DNA of 9,310 bases, taken from contig RPPU01000130.1 of the NCBI GenBank assembly GCA_003819975.1, positions 1 to 9,310 on the forward strand. The letters are read 5' to 3'. Of this stretch, positions 4,430 through 9,310 are shown in pieces (position 1 is the first letter of the stretch; each line of letters begins with the position of its first letter). This stretch comes from Desulfobacteraceae bacterium (GTDB taxonomy: Bacteria > Desulfobacterota > DSM-4660 > Desulfatiglandales > HGW-15). The translations under genes were made by a program, and so were the position numbers. The notes below the pieces were generated by a model that saw only the letters and a program-made list of their open reading frames with translations, ran no database searches and was not told the DNA's origin.

Positions 4430-6454
4430 TTATTTCTTATACACCGGTTTCCTCTTCTCCAGGAAAGCCGTTATCCCTTCCCGCGCCGCATCCGTGCAGG
4501 CGATGTCGCCGAATCCCCGATACCCGATTTCAAGGGCCTCGGACAGCTTTTCAGCGGCAGCCGCGGCTTGAACCGTTCGGATCGTGATCGCCACCGCCTC
4601 TTTGCTCAACATTAGATTTCCCGTCTTGGGCTCATCGCCCACTTTGATTTCCGGAATCTGAACTCGGCCTTGGGGGATTCTTTGGATATTCTTTTGCAGG
4701 CGCTGCACTTCTGCAATGGCCGCTTTGATCAGATCGGCTTCATCTTCAACCAGTTTGGAAACCATTCCGATTTTAAACGCTTCCGGAGCCTGAATGGATT
4801 TGGCCAGACAAATCATTTGATGAAATAGTTCCGCACCCTGGGGCCATTTTCGGTAAGGGACCACGCAACCGCCAATGGCCGGTAAAATACCCAGGGTGAT
4901 TTCAGGGAATTGGAAAAAGGCGTTTTGCACGGCCACCAGGCTGTGGCAACGGATGGCGATTTCCAGACCGCCGCCCAAGGCCATGCCGTTAATGGCGGCC
5001 ACGATGGGTTTATCCATCTGATCCATGAAAAGCTGTACTTCCGCGCACTCGGCCGCGTATTGCACGGCCGCGCTTTTGTTGCCGAGCGATTGCGGGAAAC
5101 GGCCGATATCGGCCCCGGCTGAAAAGGCCCGTGTGCCGTATCCCGTGATCACAAAACCTTTTATTTCGGGTTTGCCTGCGTTTTCCTTCAGGACCGCCAA
5201 GATCTCGTTGGTGATCTCATCGTTGAGCGCATTCAGGGCTTGCGGCCGGCGAATGGTAATAACTTTCACTCCGTCGATTTCATCCGTCAATAGGTGGCGC
5301 TTGAAATCTTGATAATTTGTGATCTTTTGCCGTGCCTGCGGAAACCCCGGCCTTTCTTTTTGAAACCTTTTCATGATGCGCTCCACTTCGGCCTCGCCGA
5401 GTTCGCGCATAATGTCGAAGGGCCCATTTCTAAATCCCAAAGCGATTTGGCACCCCAGGTTCAAGTCTTGCGGGGTTCCGATATTGCGGTCGACGATATC
5501 GAAGGATTGCGAGAAAAGAATGCCCAACAACCGGTCCCGAATGCTTTCCTTGAGTTCCTTGGGCATATCGACTTTGGCGCCCGGCCGGGGCGTCGACCAC
5601 TTGTCCACGGATTTCAGAATGGCAGCCGGTAAATAATGAGCGCCTTCTTCCATTTGCAGGGTATTGGTCTCCACAATGATCGGATTGCCGTTGGCCATGT
5701 TCAAAACATAAAACGGCCCGGCAAACACAAATTCTTCCGCGGTTTTATCGATCTGCGCGGCCGTGGCCCGGTTCAGCAAATAAGCGGCTTCGTTGCACCA
5801 ATTGTCAAAAACACGGTCAAGCATAAAACAAAGCACATTGTCGGTGATCATTGGAACTTTGCCGGTCTTGGCGAAGAACCAAAAAAGATAATCGACGGTC
5901 GCTTGGCCGGCGCCCGACCAGGTTACGACTTCCACCGGCAGGGAGCGCCAGGCCGGAGCGAAGAAATGGGTGATGGTGGCGCGGGCCGGGTTTTTCATTT
6001 TCGAAAAAATCCGGTCCGCCGGAATCGAGCTGGTATTGGAGGTGATGATCGTATCCGCGGCGACTCTTTCTTCGATCAGACCGAATATCTTTTGCTTGAG
6101 CGGAATGTTTTCCGTGGCCGCCTCGATCACGAGATCGCAATGTTTGATTTGGTCGTAGTTCGTGGTATAAACGATATTTTCCAGAATGGCCCTGGCCTGT
6201 TCTTCTTTCATCTTTTTCTTATCCACGGCCTTCTTGGCATAATCGGCATAGCGCTTTTCAGCGTTCTTGAGCGCCGCTTCGACCACATCCACCAGGATCA
6301 GCTTGATCTGCGGCAATGCGGTTTTCAAATAATAGCCGATATCCGGCCCGATGGTTCCGGCGCCGATCACGGCGATCTCTTTGGGCAAAGCCCGGGCCGG
6401 TTTTATGAAAAGCGGATTAAAAGCAGTGGGATAAAGTTTCTTCTCTGAGGTCAT
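4430..6454 (-). CDS. 3-hydroxyacyl-CoA dehydrogenase / enoyl-CoA hydratase fusion (dehydrogenase first)
   Basis: This 674-residue protein would hydrate a 2-enoyl-CoA and oxidise the resulting 3-hydroxyacyl-CoA with NAD. The N-terminal dehydrogenase has the Rossmann motif IAVIGAGTIGPDIG (27-40), ASN-type segment SNTSSIP (139-145), and the His163-Glu175 dyad in HFFAPAWRSLPVEV. Two helical dehydrogenase C-terminal repeats follow (about 200-370). The crotonase domain (about 392-674) has the oxyanion-hole segments AFSAGADI (443-450) and LGGGLE (493-498) and both catalytic glutamates, Glu498 and Glu518. The order is the reverse of FadB and matches Bacillus FadN and the archaeal crotonyl-CoA hydratase/dehydrogenase. 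Asp213 stands where the catalytic Asn (Asn208 of the human enzyme) is expected. The ATG at 6452-6454 has AGGAG 8 nt upstream. Long spacers on both sides suggest it may be transcribed separately from its neighbours. Domain assignment is firm; chain or ring specificity is unknown. Confidence 0.93.
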   Translation of the reverse strand: MTSEKKLYPTAFNPLFIKPARALPKEIAVIGAGTIGPDIGYYLKTALPQIKLILVDVVEAALKNAEKRYADYAKKAVDKKKMKEEQARAILENIVYTTNYDQIKHCDLVIEAATENIPLKQKIFGLIEERVAADTIITSNTSSIPADRIFSKMKNPARATITHFFAPAWRSLPVEVVTWSGAGQATVDYLFWFFAKTGKVPMITDNVLCFMLDRVFDNWCNEAAYLLNRATAAQIDKTAEEFVFAGPFYVLNMANGNPIIVETNTLQMEEGAHYLPAAILKSVDKWSTPRPGAKVDMPKELKESIRDRLLGILFSQSFDIVDRNIGTPQDLNLGCQIALGFRNGPFDIMRELGEAEVERIMKRFQKERPGFPQARQKITNYQDFKRHLLTDEIDGVKVITIRRPQALNALNDEITNEILAVLKENAGKPEIKGFVITGYGTRAFSAGADIGRFPQSLGNKSAAVQYAAECAEVQLFMDQMDKPIVAAINGMALGGGLEIAIRCHSLVAVQNAFFQFPEITLGILPAIGGCVVPYRKWPQGAELFHQMICLAKSIQAPEAFKIGMVSKLVEDEADLIKAAIAEVQRLQKNIQRIPQGRVQIPEIKVGDEPKTGNLMLSKEAVAITIRTVQAAAAAEKLSEALEIGYRGFGDIACTDAAREGITAFLEKRKPVYKK

Positions 6455-6485
6455 GATGATTTCTCCTAAAAAAAATGAGTTCCAA

Positions 6486-6509
6486 GTTCACGGTTCACAG
6501 TTCACGGTT
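6486..6509. repeat. Heptamer tandem repeat, three and a half units
   Basis: The sequence GTTCACG, GTTCACA, GTTCACG, GTT forms a 7-bp tandem array in the leader of the fusion gene, about 32 bp upstream of its start codon. With the 7-bp array at 4395-4422 it flanks the fusion gene on both sides. Such short arrays are common intergenic repeats and could vary in copy number. No regulatory role can be shown. Confidence 0.65.
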
Positions 6510-6552
6510 AAAGATAAGCAATACCTTCTTAAACTTTTGATCCCTCGAACGG

Positions 6553-6572
6553 AGAGACATAAAATCGTCTCT
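6553..6572. repeat. Small inverted repeat between hyuB and the fusion gene
   Basis: AGAGAC (6553-6558) and GTCTCT (6567-6572) form a 6-bp stem with an 8-nt loop in the 141-bp spacer after hyuB. There is no following U-run in the direction of transcription, so a terminator is unlikely. It resembles a degraded copy of GTAGAGACG-type palindromic repeats found between genes in many genomes. Confidence 0.5.
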
Positions 6573-6595
6573 ACGGGCCCCTTGGACCCTGTTTT

Positions 6596-8308
6596 TTACT
6601 TCTCCCGCAATTGCCGGGTAGCTTCCAAATCGACTTTCAAAGTCTTTACATCCATGTGCACACCGTAATCTTCTTTTGCCTTTTCAAGGCTCACATAACC
6701 CTGGACCACGTCTTCCCGTACCAATTCAGGATCGCGCTCCAGAGGGTTGCCGTATCCGCCGCCGCCGGCTGCATCCATGATCACGAGATCGCCCGGTTTC
6801 ATCTGAGTCAGGCCATACGGATTACCGCGCTGGCCATTGATTAAAAACTGGGCTTTGGCGCCCAGTTGACCGCCGAACAATCCTTCCGGAGCATAACGAA
6901 AACGGCCGGACTGGATTCCTAAATTCACCGGCGCAACCGGAGCATAGGCGTCGTTCGGGATGCGAATGACTTCCCTGCGTCCCAGACCGCCTTTGGTCTT
7001 GCCCGGTCCTCCCGAATCCATAAGCAGTTCCCGCTTTTCAACGATCAGGGGCGTATCGCTTTCGAAAATTTCCACCGGCGTGTTGGCGCCGTTGGCCGGA
7101 AAAATAACCACGTAATGGCCGTCTTCATGGCTGCTCGCGCCCATACCGCCGCCCCGGATGATCACGGAATGCCAGGGTTTATTGCTATTGCGTTTGCCGT
7201 AAAACACATTCATGGTCGCCGGCGTGCCGCCGCTGCCGGCCAACACCCGATCCGGCACGGCTTTAGCCAAGGCCCGGTATATGATTTCGGTCATGAAATG
7301 GCCGATCTGCATGCGGGCTGCTACAGCCGCAGGAAACTTGCAGTTCACCACCGTCCCTTCCGGCGCTTTCAGGGAAATGGGAAGGCTGCAGCCGTCGTTA
7401 TTGGGGATCTCGGGATCGAACATGCTTTTTATGGCCATGAACACATACGCATAGGTGAAATTATAGACTACGTTGCCGCCCCATTGGACCTGAGGCGAAG
7501 ACCCGGTTAAGTCCACATGGATATCGCCGCCCCTGACGGTCACGCCGGCCTTAATCACGATATCGCCCTTGCCTTCCATCTGTTCCACGATGCCTTCGGC
7601 GCGATAGACTCCGCCCGGAACTTTTGCGATCGCTTCGCGCATGCTCCGTTCCGTGCGGCCGATGATTTCATCAGCCAGATCGTCCAGGTTTTCCAGACGG
7701 TTGTCCTCCAGCATCTGGCGGATTTTTTCCGCGCACACATGGTTGGCCGCGATCTGGGAACGGATATCGCCGATGACTTCTTCGGGCGTGCGCACATTCC
7801 AGCGGATCAGCTCCAGGACCGATTCGTTGAGCACTCCGTTTTCATACAACTTGACCGGCGGGATAAAAAGACCTTCTTCGAATACTTCATGGTTGTCCGA
7901 CGAAACCCGTCCGCCTATGTCGGAATGATGAAACACGCAGGCTGTAAAAGCCACCAGTTTGTTCTTATGGAAAATCGGACTCAGCACACACACATCGTTC
8001 AGATGCCCGGCCAAAGCCCAAGGGTCGTTGGTGATAAAGATATCGCCCGGACGGTAATAGTCGTGCGGAAACTTACGCACCAGGTTCTTGATGCCCAGAG
8101 ACATGGCTCCCGACTGACCGGGCGTGGCAAAAGTACCCTGAGCCAATTCACGACCCTTTTGATCGGTGAACATGCAGGTGTAATCGTGGGCGTCACGCAG
8201 CAAGCTTGAAAAAGCCGTGCGTGCCACAGTGCCGTCGGCTTCGTCCACGATCGAAATCAAGCGGCGCCATAAAATTTCCAAAGTAATCGGGTCGAATTTC
8301 CGTCTCAC
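6596..8308 (-). CDS. hyuB: Hydantoinase B / oxoprolinase / ketone carboxylase-type subunit
   Basis: This 570-residue protein is a full-length member of the HyuB family, which includes hydantoinase B, the C-terminal half of 5-oxoprolinase, and the matching subunits of acetone and acetophenone carboxylases. With HyuA these enzymes act on cyclic amides or ketones using ATP. Family segments in order are FDPITLEILWRRLISI (5-20), GDIFITNDPWALAGHLNDV (88-106), HHSDIGGR (127-134), EEGLFIPPVKLY (144-155), MDSGGPGKTKGGLGRRE (430-446) and the C-terminal AGGGGYGNP (514-522). The His/Asp-rich segments 102-105 and 127-130 likely form the metal and substrate site. The start is GTG at 8306-8308, supported by AAGGAG 8 nt upstream; no ATG fits. 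hyuA lies 73 bp upstream. No gene for a small gamma subunit of the acetone-carboxylase type follows. The family is secure; the reaction cannot be fixed from sequence. Confidence 0.93.
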   Translation of the reverse strand: MRRKFDPITLEILWRRLISIVDEADGTVARTAFSSLLRDAHDYTCMFTDQKGRELAQGTFATPGQSGAMSLGIKNLVRKFPHDYYRPGDIFITNDPWALAGHLNDVCVLSPIFHKNKLVAFTACVFHHSDIGGRVSSDNHEVFEEGLFIPPVKLYENGVLNESVLELIRWNVRTPEEVIGDIRSQIAANHVCAEKIRQMLEDNRLENLDDLADEIIGRTERSMREAIAKVPGGVYRAEGIVEQMEGKGDIVIKAGVTVRGGDIHVDLTGSSPQVQWGGNVVYNFTYAYVFMAIKSMFDPEIPNNDGCSLPISLKAPEGTVVNCKFPAAVAARMQIGHFMTEIIYRALAKAVPDRVLAGSGGTPATMNVFYGKRNSNKPWHSVIIRGGGMGASSHEDGHYVVIFPANGANTPVEIFESDTPLIVEKRELLMDSGGPGKTKGGLGRREVIRIPNDAYAPVAPVNLGIQSGRFRYAPEGLFGGQLGAKAQFLINGQRGNPYGLTQMKPGDLVIMDAAGGGGYGNPLERDPELVREDVVQGYVSLEKAKEDYGVHMDVKTLKVDLEATRQLREK

Positions 8309-8316
8309 GTCTATAT

Positions 8317-8322
8317 CTCCTT
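8317..8322 (-). promoter_or_regulatory. Ribosome binding site deciding the GTG start of hyuB
   Basis: The minus strand reads AAGGAG, followed by 8 nt and GTG at 8308-8306. The protein begins at once with the conserved FDPITLEI segment, so the GTG is the natural start. The same 8-nt spacing is seen for the fusion gene and the flavin oxidoreductase. Confidence 0.8.
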
Positions 8323-8381
8323 AATCAATCGATCTTATAATCTTGAAAATGCATCAAAAATTTTTGTCCCCTACCCCGAAT

Positions 8382-9310
8382 CTATGGTTTTCGCACTCGC
8401 TTCTTAACCAAAGGTTTTCGGGCTGGAGTCTTGCTCTTGGCCTTAAGTTTTGAGGCTGCCTTTTTCAGGCTACGGCGCAATGCCGACGCCTTCTTGGCTT
8501 TTTTCACCGAAGCAGGGTCTGTCGCCAACTCCACCCACAGGAATCCGAAATCATCCACGCTCACAGAGGCATCTTCACCCACGATCACGGTTGACTCCCG
8601 CTCTTCAATGATCGCCGGTCCCCGAAACCGGGCTTTTGGAAAGAGCTTGTACCGGTCATATACCGTAAAGGGGATAAAATCTTTGGCTATACCGGAATAA
8701 GCCGGCCGCCGACCTTTGATCGCTTGGCGTATCGATTTTCCTTTGGCTTGGAGCTTACCGAAATGGAAAAGCCGCTCCGGCAGACTGGCCCGGACTTTAA
8801 AATTGATACATTCGATCGACGATTCCGGATAAGTCCGGCCGTACAATTTTTCGTAAATTTGATCAAAACGCTTGCGGATCTCTTCTCTTTTAATTTTAGT
8901 AAAATTTTTCTCAGGCACCAGGATGTTGGTTTCAGACCCTTGGCCCACAAAGCGCATATCCAGGGAACGTTCAAACCGGATGGTTTCGCCCCGGCCGGAC
9001 TGCTGCAATGTTTTGGCTCCTTCCGCTTCCATTTGGCTAAAAATCTTATCGATCGCACCGAAGTCTGCATCCGCCAAGGCGACTTTGTGACTGCGTACCA
9101 GGTCGAAGGCGCGCGGTGCCGTGAAAAAGCCCAGAGCCGAACCGACCCCGGCATTGGGCGGTACAATGAAACGCGGAGATCCCAATTTCTTAGCCAGGCC
9201 GTAGGCATGCACTGGTCCGGCGCCGCCGAAAGCGGATAGGGTCACGATTTTAGGGTTGCCGCCCTTTTCGGCAATATGCGTCTTGGCGGCCGCCGCCATG
9301 GTTTCGTTAA
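8382..9310 (-). CDS. hyuA: Hydantoinase A / oxoprolinase / ketone carboxylase-type subunit, C-terminal part (5' end beyond window)
   Basis: About 308 residues of a HyuA-type ATPase-fold subunit are visible; the frame is open to the right edge, and the Met at 9297-9299 is internal, within the family motif NETM. The hallmark LSAFGGAGPVHAYGLAKKLG (20 residues after that motif) and the following FIVPPNAGVGSALGFFTAPRAFDLVRS stretch in two parts (44-57 and 58-70 from the Met) mark the end of the hydantoinase A domain. The remaining part is the C-terminal domain, with RGPAIIEERESTVIVGED (226-243). The catalytic subunit pairs with HyuB, encoded 73 bp downstream, to activate a cyclic amide or ketone with ATP. 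The end of the protein is unusual: the last 40 residues contain 19 Lys/Arg and no acidic residue, unlike any HyuA I recall. The ATP-binding N-terminal half is outside the window, so activity cannot be judged. Confidence 0.92.
   Translation of the reverse strand, partial: NETMAAAAKTHIAEKGGNPKIVTLSAFGGAGPVHAYGLAKKLGSPRFIVPPNAGVGSALGFFTAPRAFDLVRSHKVALADADFGAIDKIFSQMEAEGAKTLQQSGRGETIRFERSLDMRFVGQGSETNILVPEKNFTKIKREEIRKRFDQIYEKLYGRTYPESSIECINFKVRASLPERLFHFGKLQAKGKSIRQAIKGRRPAYSGIAKDFIPFTVYDRYKLFPKARFRGPAIIEERESTVIVGEDASVSVDDFGFLWVELATDPASVKKAKKASALRRSLKKAASKLKAKSKTPARKPLVKKRVRKP

Noticed and set aside
5636..6448. Plus-strand open frame of 270 codons opposite the fusion gene.
   Set aside because: It is fully antisense to a protein with clear catalytic motifs, and its translation shows no domain; it is a by-product of codon bias.
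7517..8209. Plus-strand open frame of 230 codons opposite hyuB.
   Set aside because: Antisense to well-conserved HyuB motifs and without its own domain signature.
8355..8366. Palindrome CAAAAATTTTTG between hyuA and hyuB as a terminator.
   Set aside because: The arms are almost only A/T, there is no loop and no G+C stem, so it would not terminate transcription; A/T palindromes of this size arise easily by chance.

Overview
The window holds seven genes, all on the minus strand, so transcription runs from high to low coordinates. Two genes are cut by the window edges. In transcription order they are: the C-terminal part of a HyuA-type hydantoinase/oxoprolinase/ketone-carboxylase subunit (8382-9310, truncated at its 5' end); hyuB (6596-8308, GTG start); a 674-residue fusion of 3-hydroxyacyl-CoA dehydrogenase and enoyl-CoA hydratase (4430-6454); iorA and iorB for indolepyruvate:ferredoxin oxidoreductase (2174-4042 and 1623-2177, overlapping by ATGA); a TetR-family regulator (571-1278); and the N-terminal part of an Old Yellow Enzyme-type flavin oxidoreductase (1-501, running off the left edge).

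The set suggests an anaerobic, ferredoxin-using bacterium that degrades organic acids, ketones or aromatic/amino-acid-derived compounds through CoA thioesters. IorAB is typical of anaerobes. The spacers carry short palindromes, inverted repeats and 7-bp tandem repeats of a kind I associate with Desulfobacterota (former Deltaproteobacteria) and other environmental anaerobes. This taxonomic guess is inference; no rRNA or marker gene is present.

Layout. 8309-9310: hyuA and hyuB, 73 bp apart. 6455-6595: spacer with a heptamer tandem repeat and a small hairpin. 4430-6454: the beta-oxidation fusion. 4043-4429: a 387-bp non-coding spacer with three repeat structures (28-bp inverted repeat, paired 18-bp palindromes, heptamer tandem). 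1623-4042: the iorAB pair. 1279-1622: a strongly A+T-rich spacer with a good sigma-70-like promoter candidate for the regulator. 1-1278: regulator and flavin oxidoreductase, separated by 69 bp containing two inverted repeats.

How the genes might work together is inference. HyuAB could activate a ketone or cyclic amide in an ATP-dependent step, the fusion could carry out hydration and dehydrogenation of an acyl-CoA, IorAB could oxidise a 2-oxo acid to an acyl-CoA while reducing ferredoxin, the flavoenzyme could reduce an enoate, and the FadR-like TetR protein could sense an acyl-CoA. The long spacers make it likely that these are two to four transcription units rather than one operon. The points most worth checking are a lysine-rich, histone-H1-like tail on HyuA, an Asn-to-Asp change at a catalytic position of the dehydrogenase domain, a divergent active-site motif in the flavoenzyme, and the repeat structures in the spacers.
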